Source of the DNA: Candidatus Sysuiplasma acidicola
Lineage (GTDB): Archaea; Thermoplasmatota; Thermoplasmata; Sysuiplasmatales; Sysuiplasmataceae
Length of the DNA stretch: 64,000 bases
Assembly (NCBI GenBank): GCA_019721035.1
Contig: JAHEAA010000006.1
Span: 51,571 to 115,570, forward strand
Reading direction: 5' to 3'
A program made the translations under genes and the position numbers. The notes under the pieces were generated by a model, which saw only the letters and a list, made by a program, of their open reading frames with translations, was not told the DNA's origin and did no database searches. This document shows, piece by piece, positions 25,030-33,155 of this stretch (position 1 is the stretch's first letter; each line of letters opens with the position of its first letter).

Positions 25030-26061
25030 ATGTCCTGGATAAAGCCGAACCGGCTCGAAAAAGGCGATAAGGTCGCCATTGTTTCGCCTTCCAGACTGTC
25101 TGCTTCCGTTTTCCCAAAGCTGTTCAAGCTCGGCGTAGACAACTTAAGAAGATTCTTTGAGCTGGATCCAATCATTTCGCCTCATGCGACTCTTTCAATC
25201 GAACAGGGCTATCTTCACCCCGAACTGAGGGCACAGGATCTTAACTGTGCATTTGAAAATCGCGAGGTGAAGGGCATCATCAGTGCAATAGGTGGTGACG
25301 AGTCTGTCAGAATACTCCAGTATCTCGATGGGCATGTCATTAGCGGCTCTCCGAAGTTCTTCTGCGGCTTCTCTGATTGCACTACCATAACAGCTTACCT
25401 GGCAAGAAACAGGATGTGCTCGATTTATGGCGGCGCAGTAATGGCCGGATTTGCTCAGATGCACAATTTTCCACGAGAATTTGCTTTGTACTGGCGCAAA
25501 ATCATGTTTGAAGATTCAACAGGCTTGAAAATGAGACGTTTCCCTGCTTATTCTGAAGGTTATCCAGATTGGGCAAAATCAGGGTCAAACGGCTCCATAC
25601 ACAAATTGAAGAAGTCATATGGATGGAGCTGGTCAGTCGGTGACAGCATGACCGGAAGGATTTTTGCCGCAAACATCGAGGTGTTTGACTGGCTCAGAGG
25701 AACTGCCTTTTTCCCTCAAAAGTCAGTATTTGACGATGCCATATTGCTGCTTGAAACATCGGAAGAGGTGCCTTCGCCAGTCACAGTGGAGAGACTGGTC
25801 AGAAACCTCGGGATTGGCGGAATCCTCGAAAGGATCAATGGACTCGCGTTTGGGCGGTTCAGAGGCTATCCAACGCGCCAGAGAAAGGATGTCATGAAGA
25901 GAGTTGCCAGGGTACTGTCCACTGAATTTGGCCTCTCCGAAACGCCTCTGATGGAAGGCATCGATTTCGGGCACACAGATCCCTACTTTCCAATTCCTGT
26001 GGGTGTAAGGGCCAGGATTGCGAATGATGAAATTGAACTGCTCGAGTCATTTGCAAAGTGA
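25030..26061 (+). CDS. LD-carboxypeptidase/MccF-like serine peptidase (family S66)
   Basis: 343 residues. The S66 triad is visible: nucleophile S115 in CGFSDCT (family consensus G-(Y/F)-S-D), Glu in ILLLETSEE, and His in GIDFGHTDP. The opening KPNRLEKGDKVAIVSPS and the strand KGIISAIGGDESVRILQYLD are typical. Bacterial members cleave L,D-peptide bonds in murein or hydrolyse microcin C7-like aminoacyl nucleotides (MccF). Thermoplasmata lack murein, so a MccF-like detoxifying or recycling role is more likely (inference). The gene stands alone, 266 bases after the ABC exporter. Confidence 0.9.
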   Translation: MSWIKPNRLEKGDKVAIVSPSRLSASVFPKLFKLGVDNLRRFFELDPIISPHATLSIEQGYLHPELRAQDLNCAFENREVKGIISAIGGDESVRILQYLDGHVISGSPKFFCGFSDCTTITAYLARNRMCSIYGGAVMAGFAQMHNFPREFALYWRKIMFEDSTGLKMRRFPAYSEGYPDWAKSGSNGSIHKLKKSYGWSWSVGDSMTGRIFAANIEVFDWLRGTAFFPQKSVFDDAILLLETSEEVPSPVTVERLVRNLGIGGILERINGLAFGRFRGYPTRQRKDVMKRVARVLSTEFGLSETPLMEGIDFGHTDPYFPIPVGVRARIANDEIELLESFAK

Positions 26062-26651
26062 TTGTACAGTTGTGGAAAAACCAATGAGTTTTCGGAAATG
26101 ACCATTATTGGCGTATGATCCTCAGGGATTTCAAACGAAGTTTCCTGCACATCTGCCGCAGGAACACTTTTCTTTCTATCATGTGCACTTGCCCACAACT
26201 CTCATCATACTCTGGCGTGATTGTCGGTGATACGCACAGTCCAAGTATTGGAGTCCAGAGGAGAGCGGAAGTGTTTCATTAGATCCGCTTTTTTTACGAC
26301 ACCATTTCTTCTCAACATACTTTCTGCTCTCAATCTGTTTCAGCTATCTGGTTCGAGGAACCCGATTGAATGATGTAACAACCGCTATCGTTCACTCAGA
26401 TAATCTGATTTTGCACACATATTTTTGATACATTGTCCGTTGTAAAGGTGAGCGGTTATGGCATCTTTATTACTGTGAAACTCGATCACAAATCAGGGTA
26501 AAATGGGAATGCGCATAAAAATAAACGTGTTTAGCACATTTGGTTTCCTTAGGTCGACCTCATTTTATCGCCTTTGTAGAAAACACATTTTTGTGTTTTA
26601 CCAATTTCTCTGTCCAGATTACGATAATCTGAGTCAGAGTTTTGCAGGGCA
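26062..26651. other. A+T-rich intergenic stretch with two small hairpins
   Basis: 590 bases without a supported coding frame. It contains a perfect 8-bp inverted repeat AAAACACA-TTTT-TGTGTTTT (26580-26599) and a 7-bp inverted repeat CAGATTA-CGA-TAATCTG (26615-26631), both close before the next gene. No RNA gene recognised. Confidence 0.5.
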
Positions 26652-27284
26652 ATGCGTGCGGGCGGTGAAATAACAGTGTGGGAGCAGCGCAGGAAGGTTA
26701 CAGCGCTGATTTCTGTTCTGCTGGTCATCATAATGGCGATGGCTGCAACCGAATTAGGTTTTCCTGCAAAAAAAGGGGCCGTCCAAGTCCTGTATTCTCA
26801 TGGAATGAGGCTTTATGGTCTCAATAGCAGCACCTTATCGGAATACAACATAGTGGTGAACGTCACGGGCAACATAACGTTGCGTGGCACATGGTCATCA
26901 CCCTGGCATATTCTTGCCGACCTGGGACTGAATGCGATACTCCAAGGCAACAGCACGTCGATCACAAATGCAATTTGCATAGTAAACAGAACAGGACCAC
27001 AGATGGCTTTCTTTTTGGGTTTCCCACCTAAGCCAGCTTCATTACCGACAAATGGATCGTTCAGTATAACTGTCACATTCCACAACAGGAGCAGCTTCAG
27101 GATGTCCGGCTGGTATACAAGTGTGAACAACGGAGCGGTTTCATTAAACGAAAGTGCGTTGCTTCCTTTAATTGCAATGAAGTATGGTCTGTTGCTCTCA
27201 TTTGCGTTCATTTATCCGGCAGAAAACGTTCAACCGCCGCCTTATCTGGCAATTAACCAGAATTTTGAAACGATATCAAATTAA
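26652..27284 (+). CDS. Predicted membrane-anchored extracellular protein, unknown family
   Basis: 210 residues. An N-terminal hydrophobic segment at about residues 16-33 (TALISVLLVIIMAMAAT), after a short positively charged head, acts as signal anchor; no second strong helix follows, so the rest should be outside the cell. It has several N-x-S/T sequons (NSST, NVTG, NITL, NGST-like, NRTG, NGSF, NRSS), suggesting N-glycosylation. The predicted beta-rich body recalls a surface immunoglobulin-like fold, but no family is recognised. It starts a sparse, A+T-richer stretch of surface-protein genes. Confidence 0.55.
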   Translation: MRAGGEITVWEQRRKVTALISVLLVIIMAMAATELGFPAKKGAVQVLYSHGMRLYGLNSSTLSEYNIVVNVTGNITLRGTWSSPWHILADLGLNAILQGNSTSITNAICIVNRTGPQMAFFLGFPPKPASLPTNGSFSITVTFHNRSSFRMSGWYTSVNNGAVSLNESALLPLIAMKYGLLLSFAFIYPAENVQPPPYLAINQNFETISN

Positions 27285-27762
27285 GGCGCAGGTTTGCGAC
27301 GGGCCCTGTCTAACTTGGATTTTCACGCTTGGTCGTACCTGATTTTTGAAAGAATTCCAGATAATATATCGCTTTCTGCCTACCTCGCCCGCCTACTTTT
27401 ATATGACTATGTCGGGTGATGGTCCGCTCGCGTTCGTAATACTATTTCTGCCGACCCTATCGACTTACATATGCCGTTGCACATGGTGCATTGGCCGTCG
27501 CTACGTGTGAGTATGTCTGTCTCAATTCTGACTGTAGCGTCGAAGTCATCCCCCTACGCTGTAATGCGCACCGCTGCATGTCAATAGCGCACGGCGGTGG
27601 CACGGGCATCGAGATATGGCGCTTACGGGTCCATGAACGCAGAGTCTCATCGATGTTGTTTTGCTGTGGGGCATATACTTATCCGGTGATGTCGGTATGG
27701 GGGTAAGAACTTCGTTGGCGCAACCATTTTCAGCATATCAATACATACCTGAGCGATGGCGG
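27285..27762. other. Intergenic stretch without a supported gene
   Basis: 478 bases. It holds a strong TATA-like TTTTATATG (27397-27405) followed by a 35-codon frame from ATG 27403 with a hydrophobic stretch and a CRCTWC end; too short and too weakly supported to call. The frame at 27491-27706 (+) shows no motif. Confidence 0.35.
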
Positions 27763-28215
27763 ATGAACGAGAGAGTTCCTTCGGACAGAAGCGCAATAGA
27801 TGAGCCGTCGTCCCGCGGATTCAGTGCTCCGGTCGGGGAACATGCCGGAACCGGCAACAGTGATGAAAATATGGAAAGTCAAACAAATCCTCGTGGCTTG
27901 AAGCGGGAAAGCTCAGCACAACTGAAGGCATCAGAATGGGCGATCGGGCTGAACGGTCTTCTGCTGATTGCTGTTTTTATTTACACACATTCAGTGCTGT
28001 TTCTTCCATTTGGAATCACGTTTGCGCTGCTGTCACTGAGGCTGTATCTGGGATCCAGGTGTCCAGTGTTGTGGAGCGTGCTTATCATACTGATTTCGCT
28101 GAATATCGTGGCAATTGGATTCCCGATATTCATGCCACTGGCCATACCTGCACTTGCGGGCGCAATTGTCGTGTTTCTTCACAATGTACATGCGCCTAAT
28201 AATGCGGAAATTTGA
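27763..28215 (+). CDS. Small membrane protein with disordered N-terminus
   Basis: 150 residues from ATG 27763 (an in-frame extension to 27661 is possible but unlike a conserved start). Residues 1-60 are polar and charged with no predicted fold. Residues about 60-150 hold three to four hydrophobic segments: IGLNGLLLIAVFIYT, VLFLPFGITFALLSL, LWSVLIILISLNIVAIGF and LAIPALAGAIVVFLH. No family recognised. It lies between two predicted secreted proteins on the same strand, without visible coupling. Confidence 0.5.
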   Translation: MNERVPSDRSAIDEPSSRGFSAPVGEHAGTGNSDENMESQTNPRGLKRESSAQLKASEWAIGLNGLLLIAVFIYTHSVLFLPFGITFALLSLRLYLGSRCPVLWSVLIILISLNIVAIGFPIFMPLAIPALAGAIVVFLHNVHAPNNAEI

Positions 28216-28671
28216 ACCGTTCTTAGGTGCGCACACAGCAAGACCGGTTAATGCAGCCGTTGTTATCTATCACGTTTCTGTTCCAAACTTGGGAAACACA
28301 TTTGACGCGGCATTGGGTGATTATTGCATCACTCCCGTCAGCGGTGCCCAACCAGTGAGAACAACTGAAAAGTGAGTTGGTGGTTGAAAGGCCTCATGAT
28401 GGTATATCCTCCTTAACGTGTTTCTTTCAGTGCTCTCGAACAATTGGAATGGCAGATATGAAGGAGATGAATGAGCCGCGCAAACTCCTCGTGACTCATA
28501 CCTGTGTTTGTGTTACCCCGCTGAGTAACGACAGAAACAGAGGCAAACTTCTGCATGAATTCGTCGCTATCATCCGGAAGTGCGAGACTGGCATGGAGAG
28601 GCAATGAAAAGGTGGATTTCAGCCATCAAGGCCAGTCATTAAACTGGTGCTGTGTGAAACAACAGAGCAAA
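28216..28671. other. Intergenic stretch without a supported gene
   Basis: About 450 bases with only short frames lacking motifs (for example 28377-28607 +). No repeat or RNA gene seen. The right end is the promoter of the 28712 gene. Confidence 0.4.
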
Positions 28672-28680
28672 CTTTATAAT
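28672..28680 (+). promoter_or_regulatory. TATA box of the 28712 gene
   Basis: CTTTATAAT is centred 36 nt before ATG 28712, giving a leader of about 10 nt. Confidence 0.5.
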
Positions 28681-28711
28681 TTAATAGAGACGATTAAGAA
28701 AGTGAATCTGA

Positions 28712-29410
28712 ATGACGGCCAGGAAAGTGTTTGCAGCTGGTATGGCTGTCGCCATTATTGCGGGCATGTTGTCAATCTCATACTACGCCACAAGACCGCA
28801 TTACGTACCTCCAAGGTTGCAAGTGGTCGATGGTAACGGCAGTTATCTGGTTGAGGGAAATTTTTCAGGCTGGTATGATTATAACTCTCCGGGATTCAAT
28901 TTCTCCACCAATACTTCAATTGGTCAGACCAGCTATTCTGTTTCCTCATTCAGCATGAGAATACAAACATCCTTGTATAATTATTCTCTGGGTGGTGCAC
29001 AGGGGAATTATTTCGACATCGGAGTATCGTTCTTAGTCAGTGCTCATCTGGCACCCAATATCGATCCAAGTTCATTGGTGATAGTGGCAAATGATACGGG
29101 TTTTCAGACAAGCAAAGTTATTCAATTGTCTTTTGATCCCTATCCATGGGGAAATAATACAAACACGTCTTATCACATGATGAACGACTACGTTGTTATA
29201 GCTGGTATTGGCTCAGTTTACGCACCCATCTCGCTTGTCAATCAGACGATAGCCTCGAAATGGCATAATTTTGCATTTTTTGCCGGTTTCGATATTATGA
29301 TCTGGCCAAACACAGATTTCGGCATTCACCACTTCGGTTTTCTTGCCAATCTTAAGGGACTCGGTGTCCCTGTTTATGTTTGCGCCAACATAACATATGT
29401 GCAACAGTAA
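28712..29410 (+). CDS. Predicted secreted, N-glycosylated beta-rich protein
   Basis: 232 residues. A short basic start (MTARK) is followed by a hydrophobic segment at about residues 6-26 (VFAAGMAVAIIAGMLSISYYA) as signal anchor. The remainder is rich in Tyr, Asn, Ser and aromatic-alternating strands, with many sequons (NGSY, NFSG, NFST, NTSI, NYSL, NDTG, NTNTSY, NQTI, NITY), as expected for an archaeal surface protein. No domain is recognised. The C-terminus ends in a beta strand with a single Cys. It is downstream of its own TATA box. Confidence 0.6.
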   Translation: MTARKVFAAGMAVAIIAGMLSISYYATRPHYVPPRLQVVDGNGSYLVEGNFSGWYDYNSPGFNFSTNTSIGQTSYSVSSFSMRIQTSLYNYSLGGAQGNYFDIGVSFLVSAHLAPNIDPSSLVIVANDTGFQTSKVIQLSFDPYPWGNNTNTSYHMMNDYVVIAGIGSVYAPISLVNQTIASKWHNFAFFAGFDIMIWPNTDFGIHHFGFLANLKGLGVPVYVCANITYVQQ

Positions 29411-29463
29411 ACGGAGGAATCGTTGGAATAAAGAGCCACAGCAGGCTGCGATGAGGATATATG

Positions 29464-29559
29464 TGGACCCAGCGGGATTTGAACCCGCGGCCTCCTGCTG
29501 TTTTGTTGCCTGTTCAGGCATTGCAAAGCAGGCGATCTTCCGGGCTGATCTATGGGCCC
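29464..29559 (-). tRNA. tRNA-Ala(TGC) with a 22-nt intron
   Basis: 96 nt on the minus strand, 74 nt after splicing. Acceptor GGGCCCA/TGGGTCC contains the G3-U70 pair that is the alanine identity element; discriminator A. D arm GATC/GATC, anticodon stem CCTGC/GCAGG, loop TTTGCAA with anticodon TGC, T arm GCGGG-TTCAAAT-CCCGC. The intron interrupts the canonical 37/38 position. A TATA-like CATATATATG (plus strand 29585-29594) sits 26 nt before the 5' end. No encoded CCA. Confidence 0.95.
29500..29521 (-). other. tRNA-Ala intron (bulge-helix-bulge)
   Basis: The 22-nt intron lies after A37. The splice junctions fit a bulge-helix-bulge: a 4-bp central helix TTTG/CAAA with 3-nt bulges CA^A and AC^A, cut after the second base of each bulge. 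Inside the intron TGCCT and AGGCA form a further 5-bp stem with a GAAC loop. Confidence 0.85.
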
Positions 29560-29682
29560 TCGGCCCCTGAGAATTTTGTCGACGCATATATATGTTTCAT
29601 AACATCAGTCAGTAAAGCCCCGACATGTTGTCAGCCGTTGAGGCTCTATGCGCGTGACGGGGCATATTGGTGAAGGAATCCG

Positions 29683-30120
29683 ATGAGTTCGGTTAACAGG
29701 AAGCCGGTACGCAGGAAAAACGCAGACGCATACGGTCATCTGGTCCATGGTGCAGGCTGGTCCCTGATTCTTCTGACGCCTGTCAACATAATCATTTTCC
29801 TGACAGGATTTCTGCTTTTTCATTATGGTAATCAATCGTACCTTCTGCTTTTCTCATACGTAATCGGCGGTTCAATCTCATGCACTATTGCCGGTGCGGT
29901 CCTGCTTGCCGACCAGAGGCGCCGGAAAAGTTCTGAAGCAGAATCCGTCAGCAAGGAGCGCAAAGAGAGCATCCTGTGCAATGTGTGCGGTGCGATTGTT
30001 CCCTATGGAGAGGCTTCCTGTCCAGTCTGCCTTTCAAGACTACTGAAAGCATGTGCATCATGTGGCGTCCTGAGCGCTATCAATGTCCGGAACTGTCCAC
30101 GTTGCGGAAATGCACTGTGA
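29683..30120 (+). CDS. Membrane protein with C-terminal double zinc ribbon
   Basis: 145 residues. Two hydrophobic helices (about residues 27-48 and 53-75) are followed by a charged linker and two C-x-x-C pairs of zinc-ribbon type: CNVCGAIVPYGEASCPVC and CASCGVLSAINVRNCPRCG. This arrangement (membrane hairpin plus rubredoxin-like knuckles facing the cytoplasm) is common among uncharacterised archaeal proteins; a scaffolding or regulatory role at the membrane is possible but not shown. It converges with the minus-strand secreted protein gene, 2 bases apart. Confidence 0.75.
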   Translation: MSSVNRKPVRRKNADAYGHLVHGAGWSLILLTPVNIIIFLTGFLLFHYGNQSYLLLFSYVIGGSISCTIAGAVLLADQRRRKSSEAESVSKERKESILCNVCGAIVPYGEASCPVCLSRLLKACASCGVLSAINVRNCPRCGNAL

Positions 30121-30122
30121 CT

Positions 30123-30731
30123 TCAGCGCCTTCCTTTCCTCATTGTCGTCACTACATAGACCACAACGCCGATAACCACGATGTCGCCGACTATAAATAT
30201 TGCGAGATATGGCACCGGGCTGATCTGATTTACCACATTGAATATCACCGGTCTCGAAGTTATCGGCGTAGAGGTTGCGTTTATCGTCAGTGTGGCGCTG
30301 ATTGAATACTGGCCGGTGGTCACAACACCTCCTGCGGGAAATTCAACAGACACCAGATAGCTCACATAACCTGTGGTGCCGCCGTATCCGTAAATGTTGG
30401 ATGCGCTTCCGTTGTGCTTTGCAACAGTCTGCAGGAAACCGCCGGTGCTCAATATTGTGCCAGTACCGTTAAACGCCGCGTTTGTCACAGCCGCGCCATT
30501 GGACCTGGCTATTGCAAGAGTGATGGTCGAGGAACTTGCGATAGTGGTGACTTGCTGAAGATTGATTGTCACATAAAACGAATATGAGTGATCGAGCGCC
30601 ATGGTGCCGGGCAGATTGTTCAGACCGATGGTCTGTCCGGATGCAGGTGGTGCCGCAAGTTGTATAACCAGAACGGCAACTACCGCGGTTATTGCAATTG
30701 CAATAATCCCATTTCTGAGGCTCTTAAGCAA
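30123..30731 (-). CDS. Secreted protein with signal peptide and C-terminal membrane anchor
   Basis: 202 residues from TTG 30731, preceded by an AAAGGGGA ribosome site. A signal peptide (hydrophobic residues about 8-26, then APPASG as a possible cleavage region), a beta-rich Ser/Thr/Gly/Ala body with sequons NGTG, NGSA and NATS, and a C-terminal membrane helix (about 174-195) with a basic MRKGRR stop-transfer tail. The topology is that of an archaeal surface protein displayed outside. No family recognised. Minus-strand TATA-like ATTTATAAT at about 30779 precedes it. Confidence 0.65.
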   Translation of the reverse strand: MLKSLRNGIIAIAITAVVAVLVIQLAAPPASGQTIGLNNLPGTMALDHSYSFYVTINLQQVTTIASSSTITLAIARSNGAAVTNAAFNGTGTILSTGGFLQTVAKHNGSASNIYGYGGTTGYVSYLVSVEFPAGGVVTTGQYSISATLTINATSTPITSRPVIFNVVNQISPVPYLAIFIVGDIVVIGVVVYVVTTMRKGRR

Positions 30732-30772
30732 GATCTGATTTCCCCTTTCAGTTTACCTGATACAATTCTGTA

Positions 30773-30785
30773 CAATTATAAATAT
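30773..30785 (-). promoter_or_regulatory. Promoter of the 30731 surface protein gene
   Basis: Minus-strand ATATTTATAATTG, centred about 48 nt before the TTG start, would give a leader of about 20 nt that includes the ribosome site. Confidence 0.5.
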
Positions 30786-31085
30786 CTGTCATCCGCAGAT
30801 TTTGCATGTGAAATCGTCACAACCTGCATGCGGCAGTGTCATGATCTGGCGATTGCCAGTCTCTTTTCCGACGCGGCAGAAGCGAACGGTAAATTATGAC
30901 GTGCGGGCGATTTCCGTCCCTTTTCTGCTGCAGCCGTGAAATAGATCAGCACGGCAGCTGATTTCCTTGCTGAAGTGTGCGCGCAGCTGCAAGTTTTTCA
31001 CAGCAGCCAAACGCGTACATGGACGGGCCATCTCGGAAGAAAGCATTTTATCTCTGTCATCACAATAGGGCTCCGGGGTGGAGAT

Positions 31086-31346
31086 GTGCTCCAGGAAGCC
31101 TCTGAACTGATAGGAAGACAATGTTATACGAACATGGGAATGTATCTCGGAAGCGTGACAAATCTCGTCATCGATGTGGACAGCGCGAAGATCGACGGCA
31201 TATTCATATCCGACACGAATCCATTGCTTGTGGAAGGAAGCAGGCCGGTCAATGTACCATACAGGTGGATTAGCAACGTCGGAGACATAATACTGCTGAA
31301 ATACTTCCCAAAACGGGTCGGCGGAAAGGAAAAGGCCGTTGCCTGA
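31086..31346 (+). CDS. PRC-barrel domain protein
   Basis: 86 residues from GTG 31086 (the frame is open further upstream to 30975 but that part is not conserved-looking). The whole product is one PRC barrel: MGMYLGSVTNLVIDVDSAKIDGIFISDTNP, then VNVPYRWISNVGDIILLKYFP. Single-domain PRC-barrel proteins occur throughout Euryarchaeota; some (CdpB) act in SepF/FtsZ cell division and others are RNA-associated. Which role applies here is not shown. A TTTTAT element at about 31048 suits a short leader. It converges with trm56, with no intergenic space. Confidence 0.8.
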   Translation: MLQEASELIGRQCYTNMGMYLGSVTNLVIDVDSAKIDGIFISDTNPLLVEGSRPVNVPYRWISNVGDIILLKYFPKRVGGKEKAVA

Positions 31347-31856
31347 TTACCGCCGTCCTGAAACGGTTTTGCCCCTCGGGTTAGGCAGTATTTTTAACCT
31401 GCCGCCCATATCTGTTTTTTCCCATTTTCCCTCTGTGATCCTGTCCAGGAACAGGGCAAGAGCTGCTACTTCGGAATGAGGCTGATTGCCTATTGCAATG
31501 TTGAAGTCCGACATTGTGTAGAGTTCCGGAGGTACCTTCTCGGAACCGACGATAACCATCATGTCACCGGACGCATCGATGCGCTCCCTGACTTCTGCGA
31601 ATCTCTCGCCGTACATCGTCAGGTGCACTTTCAGGCCCCTGAAGTCCCGAAGCAATTTCTTCCAGTCGTGCACATATGTAACCTGGAAACTTCCGCCAAA
31701 ATTTTCCGCCACTTTACGGACCCGGTCACACAGACCTTCGTCCCTCGTGGTGATAATCATTGAGGAGGCGCCGAAACACCTCGCCACGAGCGCGACATGC
31801 GTTGTTATTCTCTTGTCCCGTTCCGGTCTGTGGCCGAGCCTGAGGACTGTAATCAT
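31347..31856 (-). CDS. trm56: tRNA (cytidine(56)-2'-O)-methyltransferase
   Basis: 169 residues from ATG 31856. Trm56 is the archaea-specific SPOUT enzyme that methylates C56 in the T loop using S-adenosylmethionine. The start MITVLRLGHRPERDKRITTHVALVARCFGA is highly diagnostic; the knot region MMVIVGSEKVPPELYTMSDFNIAIGNQPHSEVAALALFLDRI follows the family closely. An upstream in-frame start (31898) is rejected because it would overlap the preceding regulator gene by 26 bases. It is 16 bases after that gene, so the two are cotranscribed. Confidence 0.95.
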   Translation of the reverse strand: MITVLRLGHRPERDKRITTHVALVARCFGASSMIITTRDEGLCDRVRKVAENFGGSFQVTYVHDWKKLLRDFRGLKVHLTMYGERFAEVRERIDASGDMMVIVGSEKVPPELYTMSDFNIAIGNQPHSEVAALALFLDRITEGKWEKTDMGGRLKILPNPRGKTVSGRR

Positions 31857-31872
31857 CCGAACTGTTGACTCC

Positions 31873-32397
31873 TCAAAGCTCCTCTTTAAGTTTTTCAACT
31901 CTGTGTCCGCGCAAGTCCAGCCTGATGGACCTCTTGACTATGCTCTTGAGCATTGTTGAAGTCATGCCGAGGCTCTCCGCCACATCGCCCGCAAATTTTC
32001 CCTCCGCGCCTATCTCCTCCAGTATCCTCTTTTCAATCCGCCTGAACTCTGCCTCAGGCATCATCGCAATGGACAGGACATCGCTTATTTCGTATACCGG
32101 CCACGTCACGCTTATGTGGAATGAAGAATAGTATGTATGATATGCTTTTTCAGGCTGCGGAGACTTGTTTGAAGACTCCCATCTTGTTTCGACGAGCTTC
32201 ATCTTTTCAAGGAATTTGAGTGCTTCCCTTCCCTCTTTTCCATATTTTTCCTCTATCTCTTTAGCGGTTCTCCACTCGAGTGTTACTTCCTTCAGAACCT
32301 GTCTCTTTGCTTCCGTATCCACGGCCCTCAGCATAGGCACGAGATCGGACGGTTCGTTTATGACCTTCATTCGGTTCATGTCAACCTCTATCTGCAT
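31873..32397 (-). CDS. Winged-helix (ArsR-like) transcriptional regulator
   Basis: 174 residues. The N-terminal winged helix (about 15-80) has the order ML RAVDTEAKRQVLKEVTLEWRTAKEIEEKYG EGREALKFLEKMKLVETRW with a beta wing holding YHTYYSSFHISVTWPV. A second helical HTH-like unit (about 115-160: ILEEIGAEGKFAGDVAESLGMTSTMLKSIVKRSIR) follows. This two-HTH archaeal type is often encoded next to trm56, as here. The start may be ATG 32397 (20-nt leader from the TATA box at about 32443) or ATG 32379 (leaderless from TTTATATTA at about 32406). An inverted repeat in the promoter may be its own operator. Confidence 0.8.
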   Translation of the reverse strand: MQIEVDMNRMKVINEPSDLVPMLRAVDTEAKRQVLKEVTLEWRTAKEIEEKYGKEGREALKFLEKMKLVETRWESSNKSPQPEKAYHTYYSSFHISVTWPVYEISDVLSIAMMPEAEFRRIEKRILEEIGAEGKFAGDVAESLGMTSTMLKSIVKRSIRLDLRGHRVEKLKEEL

Positions 32398-32416
32398 CTG
32401 TAATATAAATCGGTAT

Positions 32417-32439
32417 TGTGGAATTTTATTTTTTCCACA
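32417..32439. promoter_or_regulatory. Inverted repeat at the promoter of the winged-helix regulator
   Basis: TGTGGAA (32417-32423) and TTCCACA (32433-32439) are perfect 7-base arms with a 9-base A/T spacer. On the minus strand they lie immediately after the TATA box CTATATAAT (plus 32439-32447) and cover the predicted transcription start. This is a good place for autorepression; binding is inferred. Confidence 0.5.
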
Positions 32440-32451
32440 TTATATAGTATG

Positions 32452-33021
32452 TCACTTTATGCTCATATAGGTTACGAGCATGGCCACGGCTGGAAGCACG
32501 GACATCAGGAAATCATCGTCTATACTTCTGAACTTCATTCTTTCGGATAACCAGGCGACGGTTGAGCCCGTAAACCCCATGGAAAGCGGCACGACCGGCG
32601 GCTGATAGTGGATCAGCAGCAGCGTCGAGAACATGATGAATGAGATCGGCCAAATTATGTTCGCCAGTTTCCCTTGCTCCAGGTGCCTGAGTTCGCCTGC
32701 AAGCGGATCCATGAAGGCTACGCCAAGTAATGCCGGCAGCGCGATCGGCAGCGGGAAAAATAGCACAACAGTGCATATGCCCATGAATGCCCATGAAAAA
32801 CTGCTAAGTCTGGAGTATTCGTAAGGCCTGAGGCCGACAATCCTGATGTTCAGGTGTAGTCTAACGGCCTCGAACGACAGTATGACCATCAGCAGCAGGA
32901 TCAGTGCTTCGTCTTTTGGGAGGCCGGGCATTATCTGCGCCGGTATGATGTAGTAAACGACGCCTAATACCAGCAGGCAGTGTACAATCCTCCTCAGTGC
33001 CCTGGACCTGTCCATGAACAT
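32452..33021 (-). CDS. Dolichol kinase/phytol kinase-like integral membrane protein
   Basis: 189 residues, about six membrane helices. The pattern matches the SEC59/VTE5 CTP-dependent polyprenol kinase family in outline: an early RLHLN..I..LRPYEY stretch, FPLPIALPALLGVAFMDPLAGELRHL (family D-p-x-A-x-x-G site), and the terminal GFTGSTVAWLSERM..SIDDDFLMSVLPAVAML, like the family's F-x-G-S-x-x-x-x-x-x-E.......DDN...P. The glycines and lysine of the nucleotide site are only partly visible, so the assignment is moderate. Such enzymes phosphorylate dolichol, phytol or geranylgeraniol for lipid and glycan synthesis, consistent with the nearby glycosyltransferase gene. Confidence 0.5.
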   Translation of the reverse strand: MFMDRSRALRRIVHCLLVLGVVYYIIPAQIMPGLPKDEALILLLMVILSFEAVRLHLNIRIVGLRPYEYSRLSSFSWAFMGICTVVLFFPLPIALPALLGVAFMDPLAGELRHLEQGKLANIIWPISFIMFSTLLLIHYQPPVVPLSMGFTGSTVAWLSERMKFRSIDDDFLMSVLPAVAMLVTYMSIK

Positions 33022-33155
33022 GGATTTCCTTTCCGCTGATAAAACTATATGGTTCAGTTATCTCCCGCGATGACGCATCGTTCTGGAAAAGGTTATATCA
33101 TTTCATGCATAGGATAATATGGAGCATGATTCGAATCTGAGGGAAGCGTGAAATT

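Noticed and set aside
28377..28607. 76-codon plus-strand frame
   Set aside because: No motif, no ribosome site, and surrounded by non-coding-like DNA.
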